Positions 39,591 through 48,305 are shown, counted from the first letter of the stretch. The stretch: DNA of 64,000 nucleotides from an uncultured Bacteroidales bacterium (GCA_902780235.1 CACZEL010000007.1:1-64000); one strand, 5' to 3'. Notes: a model not told the origin generated them from the sequence alone. Program-made: numbers and translations.

Positions 39591-40553
39591 TTATAAACCG
39601 CGAACGATACAAATGGAATAGAGCATGCCGATGAGCATGGTGAATTTGACGACCTGTTGGCAGGTCTTGTAATCGCTGGGGATCTTGGCTGCCCATAGGA
39701 GCCAGATGGAACAAAGCAGCGGAGTGACGATGCCTAAGGCGATATAGCGTGTGCTGAGGCTGGTCCATGCCGTAGGGAAGGGCAGTATATGCCACCAGAG
39801 GTGTCCGATGATGGCTAGGGTGAGGACGATGAGTGCGGTGACGAATGCTTTCGTTCCCGTCTCACCCCAAACGACCGGCATCGAGTGACATTCCAGTTCC
39901 CGATCGCCCATCTGATCTTGCAGATCTTTGATGATTTCGCGAATCCATGTAAGCAGGAAAGCGAACAAAGCGAATCCGCCGAGCCATGCGTAGAGGTCGT
40001 GCGTCAGGGTGGTGTAGGGAAGGATGTTTTCGTAACGTAACTGCAGGATGGCTACGTTCGTCAGCGCTACCACCATCGGCGTCACGGCTGCCAAGAGGGC
40101 GATGATCAAGTTACCGATCATGAACAGACGTTTGTAGCTGCTGGAATAGAACCACAACAGACCCGGTATGAGAACAAACAGGATCCCGATGGTCAGACTT
40201 CGCAGCAGGATAGCGACCGTGATGCCGCAAGCAATCCCGATACCGCTCAGCGTCATACTGAGTCGCATGGCAGCGGGTTTGCTGACCGAGCGCGTCACGA
40301 TGACCTCGTCCGGGCGGTTGATACGATCTATCTTGACATCGAAATAGTCGTTGATCACGTATCCTCCGGCGGCGATCAGTACGGTAGCAAGGATGAAGAG
40401 CAGAAGCATGTAGCCGGGTATCTGTTCCCCGAAAGCCGCTTTGACGAGTATCGGTGTCGCGACCCATTTCTCCATGAGCCATATCAGCGCGGCAAGGAAG
40501 AGCAAGTTGCTCCACCTTACCAAGCGCATTATGTCATTGAAAGCATTCAGCAT
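39591..40553 (-). CDS. UbiA-family prenyltransferase, DGGGP synthase type
   Basis: The 320-residue integral membrane protein has about nine helices and both Asp-rich motifs of UbiA enzymes: NDYFDVKIDRINRPDE (N/DxxxD-type) and EIIKDLQDQMGDRE. Bacteroidetes proteins of this type are usually named geranylgeranylglycerol-phosphate geranylgeranyltransferase. Together with the GGGP synthase domain at 20836-22005 it would form two steps of an archaeal-type ether-lipid route, but other prenyl acceptors (quinone precursors) are possible. It is the last gene of the pta-ackA-amylase run. Confidence 0.85.
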   Translation of the reverse strand: MLNAFNDIMRLVRWSNLLFLAALIWLMEKWVATPILVKAAFGEQIPGYMLLLFILATVLIAAGGYVINDYFDVKIDRINRPDEVIVTRSVSKPAAMRLSMTLSGIGIACGITVAILLRSLTIGILFVLIPGLLWFYSSSYKRLFMIGNLIIALLAAVTPMVVALTNVAILQLRYENILPYTTLTHDLYAWLGGFALFAFLLTWIREIIKDLQDQMGDRELECHSMPVVWGETGTKAFVTALIVLTLAIIGHLWWHILPFPTAWTSLSTRYIALGIVTPLLCSIWLLWAAKIPSDYKTCQQVVKFTMLIGMLYSICIVRGL

Positions 40554-40570
40554 TCAGGTCTATATTCCGT

Positions 40571-42214
40571 TTATTTGATTTTCAAGATGACACCTTTCCA
40601 AGCTGCCAAATGAACGTCAATGACGCCTTCCGGAACAAACGAGATGGTCTGTTTGCCGCCGTAGAGCAGGTCGGTTGCCGTTGCTTTGGCCTTACCGTCG
40701 AGTCCCAGATAGACGAAGGCATCGTTCGGGATACGCACGCGGATCTGTTGCTCGCGGTCATGGAAATTAACAACGACAAGCAATGTCTCGCCTTTGGTGT
40801 GACGCAGGAAGGCAAAATGTTGCTGTCTATTGAACCCTTCGCCTTGCGCGTACTCGAGGTCGTACATGAGTCCTTTCTGGATGGTCTTGTTGTCGCGAGC
40901 GAGAGTCATCAGACGCTGGTAGAAATCGCGAAGCTCTTTCTGCTCATCGTTCAATTTACCTCCGTCAAACTTGCCTTTGTTCGCCCAGGCTTGTATGCTT
41001 CGGATGCCCCAATAATCGAAGATGGACGTTCTGCCATCAATGCCGGAGAACCCTTCCAAGTCCATGCCGCGTTCGCCTAATTCCTGACCGGAATAGATCA
41101 TCAGCGGGCATTGGTTCAGGGTAGCTGCAACGATCATGGCAGGTTCGGCACAACGTCCGTCACCGCAGAAGAATCCGCTTGCCAGACGCTGTTCGTCGTG
41201 GTTCTCCAAGAAATAGAGCATGTGTTTGATCCGTTCGTCCCCATGCTGCATCCACTGGTGGGTGATACCCTCGGCTGACCATCCTTTGCTGGTCACGCCG
41301 CGCAGGTAGTCGTACATGCCGACCTTGTCGTAGAGGTAGTCAAAACCGGCAGCAAGGTAAGCATTGTATTGGTTCGGGTCATAACACTCGCCGATAAAGA
41401 TGAATTTCTTGTGCTTTTTCTTGACTTGTGCTATCGCCCAGGCGAAGAACTCTACGGGAACCATTTCCGCCATGTCCACACGTACGCCGTCGATCCCTTT
41501 GTCTGCCCAGAAGAGCAGGATATCGCGCATTTTGATCCACGTGTTCGGGATGGGGTTGAACTGCTTCTCGTGGCCTCCTTGGTAGAAGACACCGTAGTTT
41601 AGTTTGACGGTCTCGTACCAATCGTTGAGTCCCGGATGGCTGGTGAAACAGTCGTTGCCTGTGACTTTCGCGGGATACTCTTCGTAGCCGGCCAGGTCTT
41701 TGTCCAATGTGAACTTCTCGCCCGGCAGATAATAGAAATTATTCAGCGGAGAGAATGCCCACTCGGGATGATCGGTCTCGCCCAGATCTTCTACACCGGC
41801 CGGTTTGCAAACGCTTTTGTACTCGCGGCTGACATGGTTTGGCACGAAGTCAATGAGTACGTCCAAACCGGCGGCATGGGTGCGTTCCACCAAAGCCTCG
41901 AACTCCTGCATGCGCTTGGCTTCGTTCTTCGCCAGGTCCGGATCGACATCATAGTAGTCGGTGATGGCATAGGGCGAACCCGCCAGACCTTTGGTGATGG
42001 CAGGGTGATTATATTGGGCGGTTGCATGACGTATGACGCCGGTGTACCAAACGTGCGTGGCACCCAAGTCCACGATGGACCTAAGCGCACGCTCGTTGAT
42101 ATCGACAAACCGTCCACAACCATTCTCTTCCTTCGTTCCGTTGTGCTTACGTGTCTCGTTGTAATTGCCAAACAGACGAGGGAAGAGTTGGTAGATAATG
42201 ATTTTATTGTTCAT
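40571..42214 (-). CDS. Cytosolic alpha-amylase, GH13
   Basis: The 547-residue GH13 enzyme has all four hallmark regions: DFVPNHV (I), GVRVDMAEM with the nucleophile Asp (II), FIGECYDP with the acid/base Glu (III) and LENHDEQR (IV). There is no signal peptide, so it probably acts on stored glycogen or imported maltodextrin. A C-terminal beta domain (about 460-547) is present. It lies between ackA and the UbiA gene in the same direction; the 46-base gap to ackA holds a CTGGTCTACTGGTTAA repeat. Product specificity (amylase or glucanotransferase) is not predicted. Confidence 0.88.
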   Translation of the reverse strand: MNNKIIIYQLFPRLFGNYNETRKHNGTKEENGCGRFVDINERALRSIVDLGATHVWYTGVIRHATAQYNHPAITKGLAGSPYAITDYYDVDPDLAKNEAKRMQEFEALVERTHAAGLDVLIDFVPNHVSREYKSVCKPAGVEDLGETDHPEWAFSPLNNFYYLPGEKFTLDKDLAGYEEYPAKVTGNDCFTSHPGLNDWYETVKLNYGVFYQGGHEKQFNPIPNTWIKMRDILLFWADKGIDGVRVDMAEMVPVEFFAWAIAQVKKKHKKFIFIGECYDPNQYNAYLAAGFDYLYDKVGMYDYLRGVTSKGWSAEGITHQWMQHGDERIKHMLYFLENHDEQRLASGFFCGDGRCAEPAMIVAATLNQCPLMIYSGQELGERGMDLEGFSGIDGRTSIFDYWGIRSIQAWANKGKFDGGKLNDEQKELRDFYQRLMTLARDNKTIQKGLMYDLEYAQGEGFNRQQHFAFLRHTKGETLLVVVNFHDREQQIRVRIPNDAFVYLGLDGKAKATATDLLYGGKQTISFVPEGVIDVHLAAWKGVILKIK

Positions 42215-42222
42215 GTGTGTTT

Positions 42223-42264
42223 TACTGGTCTACTGGTTAATTGGTCTACTGGTTTACGGATTAA
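42223..42264. repeat. Micro-repeat, CTACTGGTTAATTGGT units
   Basis: ACTGGTCTACTGGTTAATTG then GTCTACTGGTTTACGG fills the ackA-amylase gap and covers the ackA stop codon (42261-42263). Confidence 0.8.
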
Positions 42265-43451
42265 ACCAGAGCAGCGGTGTCGCTTGCGATCATGAGTTCC
42301 TCGTCGGTCGGAATGAGCACAACGGTCACTTTTGAACCCGGCTTGGAGATGATACGCTCTTCGCCGCGAACGTTGTTGGCCTCTTCGTCCAACTCGATAC
42401 CGAGGAAGCTTAAGCCCTTCATGATCTCTGCGCGGATATACGGGTCGTTCTCACCGATGCCGGCTGTGAAGACGAGGATATCGATACCGTTCATAGCAGC
42501 TGCATACGCGCCGATGTATTTCTTCACACGGTAGATGAACATCTTACGCGCGAGGTCAGCCCGCTTGTTACCTTGGTTGATGGCAGCTTCGATGTCACGG
42601 CAGTCGCTTGAGACACCGGATACACCAAGTAAACCGGATTTCTTGTTGACGAGGTTGTTGAAAGCAGCGGTGTCCAGATGCTCCTTATCCATGATGAAGG
42701 TAGCAGCACCGAGGTCGAGGTCGCCAGCACGGGTACCCATGACGAGACCTTCTACCGGCGTCAGACCCATCGAGGTGTCAACGCTCTTTCCGTCCATCAC
42801 AGCCGTACAACTGCCGCCTCCGCCGATATGAGCGGTAACGATCTTTTTACCCTTCGGATCTACACCTAAATATTCGCATACGCGCGCGCTTACGTAACGA
42901 TGACTCGTTCCGTGGAAACCGTAACGGCGAATGGCGTATTTCTCATAGAGTTCATACGGAAGGGCATACATGTAAGCGTAATCCGGCATGGTCTGATGGA
43001 AAGCGGTGTCGAAAACAGCTACTTGCGGCACACCCGGCAGGATCTTCTCGATCGCATCGATACCCTTCAGGTTGGCAGGGTTGTGCAGCGGAGCCAATTC
43101 TACGCACTTGATGATCATCTCCTTCACTTCCGGCGTGATCAGTACGGACTTGTTAAATTTCTCACCACCATGGACTACACGGTGACCGACTGCATTGATC
43201 TCTTTCAGGTCCTTGATGCAACCGATCTGCGGATCCACGAGTTTCTCAAGAATGAGCTCGATACCTACTGTATGTTCCGGCATCGGTTTCTCGAATTTCA
43301 CCTTCTCTCCGTTCGGTAGTTTTACCAAGAGGAATGAGTCCGGCAAACCGATTTTCTCGATACCGCCTTGTGCCATCACTGACTTGCTCTCCATCTCGAA
43401 GAGCTTATACTTAATACTGCTACTTCCGCAGTTCAATACTAATATCTTCAT
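42261..43451 (-). CDS. ackA: Acetate kinase
   Basis: AckA converts acetyl phosphate and ADP to acetate and ATP, the energy-yielding step of acetate fermentation. The ATG at 43451 gives the normal start MKILVLNCGSSSIKYKLFE (phosphate-binding N-x-GSSS). GHRVVHGG, FDTAFHQTMP, RRYGFHGTSHRYVS and HIGGGGSCTAV are the further signature blocks; FTAGIGEND is the C-terminal one. It has 396 residues, the usual length. It follows pta, with a TTTACCATTTGGTCA repeat in the 60-base gap. Confidence 0.97.
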   Translation of the reverse strand: MKILVLNCGSSSIKYKLFEMESKSVMAQGGIEKIGLPDSFLLVKLPNGEKVKFEKPMPEHTVGIELILEKLVDPQIGCIKDLKEINAVGHRVVHGGEKFNKSVLITPEVKEMIIKCVELAPLHNPANLKGIDAIEKILPGVPQVAVFDTAFHQTMPDYAYMYALPYELYEKYAIRRYGFHGTSHRYVSARVCEYLGVDPKGKKIVTAHIGGGGSCTAVMDGKSVDTSMGLTPVEGLVMGTRAGDLDLGAATFIMDKEHLDTAAFNNLVNKKSGLLGVSGVSSDCRDIEAAINQGNKRADLARKMFIYRVKKYIGAYAAAMNGIDILVFTAGIGENDPYIRAEIMKGLSFLGIELDEEANNVRGEERIISKPGSKVTVVLIPTDEELMIASDTAALV

Positions 43452-43460
43452 AAATATCAA

Positions 43461-43513
43461 AATGGTTAAATGAATAAATAAATGGTACTTGGTAAATGAC
43501 CAAATGGTAAATT
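43461..43513. repeat. Micro-repeat, TTTACCATTTGGTCA family, copy 3
   Basis: On the plus strand AATGGTTAAATGAATAAATA then AATGGTACTTGGTAAATGACCAAATGGTAAAT. It fills the pta-ackA gap and reaches the pta stop codon (43512). Confidence 0.85.
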
Positions 43514-44510
43514 ACTTTATCGCTTGATTTGCTGTGATTACTACCATTTGAACGATGTCTTGCACTTTGCATCCGCGGCTCAGGTCATTCACAGGAGCTG
43601 CGATACCTTGCAAAATCGGACCAACAGCGTCTGCTCCGCTGAAACGCTCTACCAGTTTGTAACCGATGTTGCCTGCCTGCAGATCCGGGAACACGAGTAC
43701 GTTGGCTTTGCCTGCTACCGCACTGCCCGGTGCTTTGGTCTTCGCTACGCTCTCAATCAGCGCTGCATCAGCCTGTAACTCACCGTCCAATGCCAAGTCC
43801 GGCGCCATCTCTTTGGCTAATTTTGTTGCTTCCTGTACTTTGTCCACGAGTTCGTGCTTAGCGCTGCCCTTCGTGCTGAACGACAACATGGCTACACGCG
43901 GCTCGATACCTGCGATCGCTTTTGCGGTCTCTGCTGTCGAGATAGCGATCTCGGCGAGTTGTTTTGCATCCGGATTCGGGTTTACGGCGCAGTCTGCGAA
44001 CAGCAGGAATCCGTTCTCTCCCAAGTGCTTAGCCGGCGTGAACATCAAGAATGCACCGCTGACGATGGAGCATCCCGGTTTGGTTTTGAGGATCTGGAAA
44101 GCAGGACGAATGGTGTCTGCTGTCGTACCGCGAGCGCCGGCTAACTCTCCGTCTGCGTCACCGGCTTTGATCATGAGGCAACCGAGATACAAGGGATCTT
44201 GTGCTTTCTTCTTCGCCTCTTCCTCTGTCATACCTTTTGCCTTACGGAGCTCAAACAGCAAGTTCGCGTATTCAGGCATCTTCGGATCGTGGATCGGATC
44301 GACGATTTTGGCCTCTTTGATGTACTCGTAACCCTTTTCTGCGGCCATGCACTTGATCTTCTCGGGGGCACCGATCAAAATAAGCTGCGCAATCTTGTCT
44401 TTGAGTAAGATGTTGGCAGCCTCTAAAGTACGTGGTTCGTCGCCCTCCGGCAACACAATGCGCTGCGGATTTGCTTTCGCACGCGCAATCATTTGATTCA
44501 AAATGTCCAT
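43512..44510 (-). CDS. pta: Phosphate acetyltransferase
   Basis: Pta makes acetyl phosphate from acetyl-CoA. The 332-residue protein is the short single-domain form: RIVLPEGDEPRTLEAA at the start, GCLMIKAGDADGELAGARGTTADTIRPAFQ in parts, MLSFSTKGSAKHELVDKV, VFPDLQAGNIGYKLVERF and GPILQGIAAPVNDLSRGC at the end. It forms an operon with ackA and has a promoter divergent from the OmpA-LysM gene. Confidence 0.97.
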   Translation of the reverse strand: MDILNQMIARAKANPQRIVLPEGDEPRTLEAANILLKDKIAQLILIGAPEKIKCMAAEKGYEYIKEAKIVDPIHDPKMPEYANLLFELRKAKGMTEEEAKKKAQDPLYLGCLMIKAGDADGELAGARGTTADTIRPAFQILKTKPGCSIVSGAFLMFTPAKHLGENGFLLFADCAVNPNPDAKQLAEIAISTAETAKAIAGIEPRVAMLSFSTKGSAKHELVDKVQEATKLAKEMAPDLALDGELQADAALIESVAKTKAPGSAVAGKANVLVFPDLQAGNIGYKLVERFSGADAVGPILQGIAAPVNDLSRGCKVQDIVQMVVITANQAIK

Positions 44511-44521
44511 AACTATAGTGA

Positions 44522-44560
44522 TTTTCTGATTATTCCGATTTATCTGATTATTCTGATTTA
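44522..44560. repeat. Micro-repeat, CTGATTATTC units, upstream of pta
   Basis: TTTTCTGATTATTCCGATTT then ATCTGATTATTCTGATTTA, period about 10, fills the leader between the pta promoter and its start. Confidence 0.8.
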
Positions 44561-44569
44561 TTGCGACTG

Positions 44570-44601
44570 CAAAATTACAAAAAAAAACTCATATATACAA
44601 T
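44570..44601 (-). promoter_or_regulatory. Promoter of pta-ackA
   Basis: On the minus strand ATTG (44598-44601), 20 bases, TAATTTTG (44570-44577). Confidence 0.7.
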
Positions 44602-44636
44602 ACTGAGTGTAAAAAAAAATTTTTTTTCTTAAAATA

Positions 44637-44668
44637 TTTGCGTATGTCAAAAAAAAGTAGTAATTTTG
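44637..44668 (+). promoter_or_regulatory. Promoter of the OmpA-LysM gene
   Basis: TTTG (44637-44640), 20 bases, TAATTTTG (44661-44668), with the spacer CGTATGTCAAAAAAAAGTAG close to those at 33109 and 47751. Confidence 0.8.
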
Positions 44669-44710
44669 CAGCCAAATTGTGAGTGTTGAAACAAATTATC
44701 TCTTTTCACG

Positions 44711-46495
44711 ATGAAGAAAGGTATACTTATACTATCTATGTTAAGCATTGCTTTTGCGGCTGTTATGCAGGCGCAAGAGTCTAAGAATCAGCCGCAAGAG
44801 CCTGATTCAATTAAGGGCGTACACCCATATAAACTGGAGGAAAATGAGAAGGGTATCAAGCCGGAGATCGCGCATTGGTCGATCATGCCGCATTTCGGCT
44901 TTAGTGCGTTTGATGGTGACTTTACCTCGGAGATGAAACATTGTGTGGCGGTTCCTTCTGTTGGTTTAGGGATCGAGTACAACTTCACACCGACTTGGAG
45001 TATCGGTATCGAATATATGTACGATATGTACACCGTTACCGGTAATTCCGGCAACGCGGATACGCTTCTTACTGGTCACATGCACAAAGCCGGTGGGTAT
45101 CTTGCAATGGACCTGATTAACCTCTTCTTCCCCCGAGCTAAAAAGAAGATCTTCTCGCTCATCCCCTATGTTGGTGGTGGCGCCGCTTGGTATAAGCGTG
45201 CCAAATACTACCAGGACGATCGTTGGTACGATGCGGAGAAAGGCAAAGTCATGAACGGTACGCACGCTCGTGGTAACACGCTGAATTATATTAACGCTGA
45301 TGGTGAAGTCGGACCGGATCATGACAATAGTTATCGTGCAATCGGTTATGTACAAGCCGGTGTGGCTGCGGATTTCAACCTCAATCGTACCTTCGCCTTA
45401 GGCTTGCGCGCGAACTATAGTTATTTCACGCGTGATTATGTGGACGGTCGTGGATACCACAAACAGAGTGTTTCGTCCTATGCGTCCAAGAATAACGATG
45501 GTATTTTCGATATCACAGCATATCTGAGATTCAAACTGGAGGCTGTCTCCAAATCGCACCCGCGTAACATGCCGTCCTTCGATGCCTTTGACAAGATGCT
45601 GGCTGAAGCAGAACCGAAAGAGCCTTGCCATGATACAATCATCATTCGTCATGACTCTATCATCGTTCGCGAAATCATCCGTGAGAATGTTAAGAAACAG
45701 CCGCGTATCTTCAATGTTTACTTCGATAACGACAAGGATATCCTCCGTCAGGATGCATTAGCTACCATCCAGGAAGCTGCTGAGGTGATGGAGAGCGAAC
45801 CGGATCTCTACGCTGTGGTAATCGGTTATTGTGATAACACCGGATCGAAGGCGCATAACTACGACCTCGGTGACCGCCGTGCTAAAAACGTATTCGGCGA
45901 GTTGGCTGAGGAGTTCGAAATACCTGCTGATCACATGTATAACGCAGGTGTCGGTAAGATCGCTGCACGCAAATCGCCGAAGTCTTTCGGACCTAACCGC
46001 CGCGTTTCTATCCACCTCGTGGATCAAGAGACTTTCGAACTCATGAAGATCCAGCTCCAGGATAAGAGCGAAGATCGTAATGTGGATGAATCGACTCCGG
46101 TTATCTATGACAGAACAAACACCATCCGCGTTCCGAAACTGGAATTGCCGAAGGAGGAAGAGAACCCCGTTAAGACGGTTTCGCTCGAGGAGTCGGCTCG
46201 AAAAGTGGAAGATGTTGTGGCGCAATATGCAAAACGTCGCTGTGATACAATTATTGTTGAGAAAGGCATGACCTTCTCCAATCTCGCTCGTAAGTACTAT
46301 GACAACTCGCAATGCTGGGTATTCATCTACATGGCCAATTCCGATAAGTTGACCACTACGAGTGACCTCAAAGAAGGCATGGAACTCATTATCCCCGAAC
46401 TCACTGCCGAGGAATTGAAGATTGAACAGAAAGATGTTCTTAGACTGTATAGCATTACGGCGCACCGTAAGCTGCAAGAAAATAAAAAACAATAA
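44711..46495 (+). CDS. OmpA-family protein with LysM-like end
   Basis: The 594-residue protein has a signal peptide (about 1-20), an eight-strand OmpA-like barrel (about 55-290), a linker with DTIIIRHDSIIV, an OmpA C-domain that binds peptidoglycan (FNVYFDNDKDILRQDALATI, GYCDNTGSKAHNYDLGDRRAKNV, PNRRVSIHL), and a C-terminal LysM-like segment (IIVEKGMTFSNLARKYYDN...WVFIYMANSDKL). It should tie the outer membrane to the cell wall. Two separate cell-wall-binding modules in one protein are uncommon. A tRNA lies 50 bases downstream, then a second OmpA-type gene. Confidence 0.88.
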   Translation: MKKGILILSMLSIAFAAVMQAQESKNQPQEPDSIKGVHPYKLEENEKGIKPEIAHWSIMPHFGFSAFDGDFTSEMKHCVAVPSVGLGIEYNFTPTWSIGIEYMYDMYTVTGNSGNADTLLTGHMHKAGGYLAMDLINLFFPRAKKKIFSLIPYVGGGAAWYKRAKYYQDDRWYDAEKGKVMNGTHARGNTLNYINADGEVGPDHDNSYRAIGYVQAGVAADFNLNRTFALGLRANYSYFTRDYVDGRGYHKQSVSSYASKNNDGIFDITAYLRFKLEAVSKSHPRNMPSFDAFDKMLAEAEPKEPCHDTIIIRHDSIIVREIIRENVKKQPRIFNVYFDNDKDILRQDALATIQEAAEVMESEPDLYAVVIGYCDNTGSKAHNYDLGDRRAKNVFGELAEEFEIPADHMYNAGVGKIAARKSPKSFGPNRRVSIHLVDQETFELMKIQLQDKSEDRNVDESTPVIYDRTNTIRVPKLELPKEEENPVKTVSLEESARKVEDVVAQYAKRRCDTIIVEKGMTFSNLARKYYDNSQCWVFIYMANSDKLTTTSDLKEGMELIIPELTAEELKIEQKDVLRLYSITAHRKLQENKKQ

Positions 46496-46545
46496 TGTCC
46501 CCTTTTAGGGGTGCGATCCGAAGACGTTTTAACCTTCGATCGCGG

Positions 46546-46620
46546 GGTCCTATAGCTCAGTTGGTTAGTAGCACCTGACTCATAATCAGGGGGTCCTTGG
46601 TTCAAGCCCAAGTGGGACCA
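46546..46620 (+). tRNA. tRNA with anticodon CAT (Met or Ile2)
   Basis: Acceptor GGTCCTA with TGGGACC, anticodon stem CCTGA/TCAGG with loop CTCATAA (CAT), T-arm CTTGGTTCAAGCCCAAG. The D-arm reads GCTCAGTTGGTTAGTAGC, one base longer than usual, so only three D-stem pairs (GCT/AGC) form. It is not an initiator (acceptor fully paired at 1-72). Elongator Met or lysidine-type Ile2 cannot be settled by reading. CCA is not encoded. Confidence 0.9.
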
Positions 46621-46623
46621 CTG

Positions 46624-46653
46624 CAGGAGGACAGTCCCACGACTGTTCTCCTG
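46624..46653 (+). terminator. Hairpin after tRNA(CAT)
   Basis: CAGGAGGACAGTC pairs with GACTGTTCTCCTG (13 pairs, one G-U) over a CCAC loop. There is no long T run, so it may be a processing or weak stop signal just before the OmpA gene. Confidence 0.55.
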
Positions 46654-46663
46654 CCGCTTTAAA

Positions 46664-47725
46664 ATGAAGAAACTATTTTCCATAGGAATTATTCTACTCT
46701 CCATGCTCTTTGGGGTAAGCAACACCTATGCGCTTACTCCCCAGCAGAAGCGCGCCAAGGCAAAAGCAAAAACCGAGCAGAAGCGTGCTGCTGCCAAGCG
46801 CAAGGCGGAGAAACAGAAGGCAGCCAAACTGAAAGCGGCCAAGAGGCAGCGTATCAAGGATGGTAAACCGTTGTTGTATATCTATTCCTATGATCTGAAG
46901 ACCGGAGAACCGCTTCCTGCTACGCATATTACCGCGCAAGACCTGAAAGCAAAGCCTAATAAGAAACCGAAAATCAATAAACCTACCGACAACAAGCATG
47001 CGCGTGTTTCTAAAGGCTTGCCCGAAGGCGGTTATTGGGTGGTGGCAGCTAAGACGGGCTTCTTTACTTCCGATACAATTCATTATATGCATAAGGAGGA
47101 TGAAGACACGGTCAAGGTATATCTCTATCCCGAGACACGTCTCACGTTCACCGTTACGGACTCCCTTACTTCACGCCCGGTAGCGGCAAATGTTATTGTA
47201 CGTAATAACGAGCACCGAAAAGTGATGCAGACGACCTCTGACTCCCTGCATAGCGTGCTTGCTGTGCTGTTGGACGATCGGGTGCCTTTCTATACGATCG
47301 AGGCAACGGCTGTCAACTATTTCCCGTTCAGAGACACTATCTCCGATCCTACGCATTTTGACGGTGTCATCATGTCGCCCAAAAAGATCAAATCGTTCGT
47401 TCTGCATAATATTTATTTCGCAACGGGCAAAACGCATATTTTGGACTCGTCGGAAGAGGCGCTGAACGAGTTGTACCGTTTCTTGGTTGCTCGTCCTCAG
47501 CAGCGCATTCGCATTGTGGGGCATACAGATAATATCGGTTCGGATCGCTCCAATCAGATTCTATCGGAAGGACGTTGTCGTGAGGTGAAACAAGCCATGC
47601 TGATGCGTGGTATTCAGGCTGATCGCATTGATGTAGAGGGACGAGGAGAACAAGATCCGATTGTTCCTAATGACACGGAAGAGCACCGTCAAATGAACCG
47701 GCGAGTGGAAATTGTGTTGCAATAA
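46664..47725 (+). CDS. OmpA-family protein with basic linker
   Basis: The 353-residue protein has a signal peptide (about 1-23), a Lys/Arg/Ala-rich helical stretch (about 27-66, many AKAKAK and KRKAEKQKAA units), two beta-rich segments that look like CarboxypepD-regulatory-like units (GEPLPATHITAQDLK; DSLTSRPVAANVIVRN), and an OmpA C-domain (LHNIYFATGKTHILDSSEEAL, RIVGHTDNIGSDRSNQILSEGR, MNRRVEIVLQ). The basic stretch could touch nucleic acid, lipid or cell wall; unknown. It is 11 bases after the hairpin that follows tRNA(CAT) and may be read from the 44637 promoter. Confidence 0.82.
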   Translation: MKKLFSIGIILLSMLFGVSNTYALTPQQKRAKAKAKTEQKRAAAKRKAEKQKAAKLKAAKRQRIKDGKPLLYIYSYDLKTGEPLPATHITAQDLKAKPNKKPKINKPTDNKHARVSKGLPEGGYWVVAAKTGFFTSDTIHYMHKEDEDTVKVYLYPETRLTFTVTDSLTSRPVAANVIVRNNEHRKVMQTTSDSLHSVLAVLLDDRVPFYTIEATAVNYFPFRDTISDPTHFDGVIMSPKKIKSFVLHNIYFATGKTHILDSSEEALNELYRFLVARPQQRIRIVGHTDNIGSDRSNQILSEGRCREVKQAMLMRGIQADRIDVEGRGEQDPIVPNDTEEHRQMNRRVEIVLQ

Positions 47726-47746
47726 TTGCATTTTTTTCATTTTTTA

Positions 47747-47778
47747 TTTGCATAGTTCAAAAAAAAACAGTAATTTTG
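47747..47778 (+). promoter_or_regulatory. Promoter of tmRNA
   Basis: TTTG (47747-47750), 20 bases, TAATTTTG (47771-47778); the mature tmRNA starts 21 bases later. Confidence 0.8.
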
Positions 47779-47798
47779 CACGCTTTTTCACAACAAGC

Positions 47799-48188
47799 GG
47801 GGCTATTTGGTTTTGACAGCAGGTAGAATGGTTGTGTAAGCACGCCGAGCAATGAGGCAACGCTCGTTAATCTCGCTTCAAAAATTAACTGGCAACTATG
47901 AGTATGCTCTCGCTGCCTAATCGAAGTACAGTAGATTAGCTTTTTTCGGGTGCAAGGCGCCTGAACGAGACGTCACTCCAAGCCGAGTCTGTGGGCTGAA
48001 TGGATCAAGTGGCGTAGGAATGCACAGAATAGGTGTCGCAGGCTGCGATGTGATGCCGAAATTTTAGCAGATAAGCCGGTAGTTGGTGGCTTGGGTCTTG
48101 CTACCGGACGAAAACGAAGGCCAAGATAAGCGTGTAGAAAGCATAAGTGTTCCTTGTTTGGACACGGGTTCGACTCCCGTTAGCTCCA
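47799..48188 (+). ncRNA. ssrA: tmRNA
   Basis: tmRNA rescues stalled ribosomes with SmpB. The tRNA-like ends pair (GGGGCTA with TAGCTCC, one G-U), the 5' part continues TTTGGTTTTGACAGC, and the 3' T-arm is CGGGTTCGACTCCCG. The tag frame (47891-47920) reads GNYEYALAA then TAA, starting at the likely resume codon GGC; this is close to known Bacteroidetes tags ending YALAA. Pseudoknot-rich sequence follows. CCA is not encoded. Confidence 0.96.
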
Positions 48189-48195
48189 CACATAA

Positions 48196-48268
48196 GGGGT
48201 ATTAGCTCAGTTGGTAGAGCGCAACGTTCGCAATGTTGAGGTCAGGGGTTCGACTCCCCTATGCTCCA
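48196..48268 (+). tRNA. tRNA-Ala (anticodon CGC)
   Basis: Seven bases after tmRNA. Acceptor GGGGTAT with ATGCTCC has the G3-U70 pair that marks alanine tRNA; anticodon stem CAACG/TGTTG with loop TTCGCAA gives anticodon CGC (codon GCG). T-arm AGGGGTTCGACTCCCCT. CCA is not encoded. Confidence 0.88.
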
Positions 48269-48270
48269 CA

Positions 48271-48297
48271 AAAAATCCGGTTTGTGCCGGATTTTTT
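48271..48297 (+). terminator. Terminator of the tmRNA-tRNA-Ala unit
   Basis: AAAATCCGG pairs with CCGGATTTT over TTTGTG, followed by TT. Confidence 0.85.
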
Positions 48298-48305
48298 CGT
48301 TTTTA

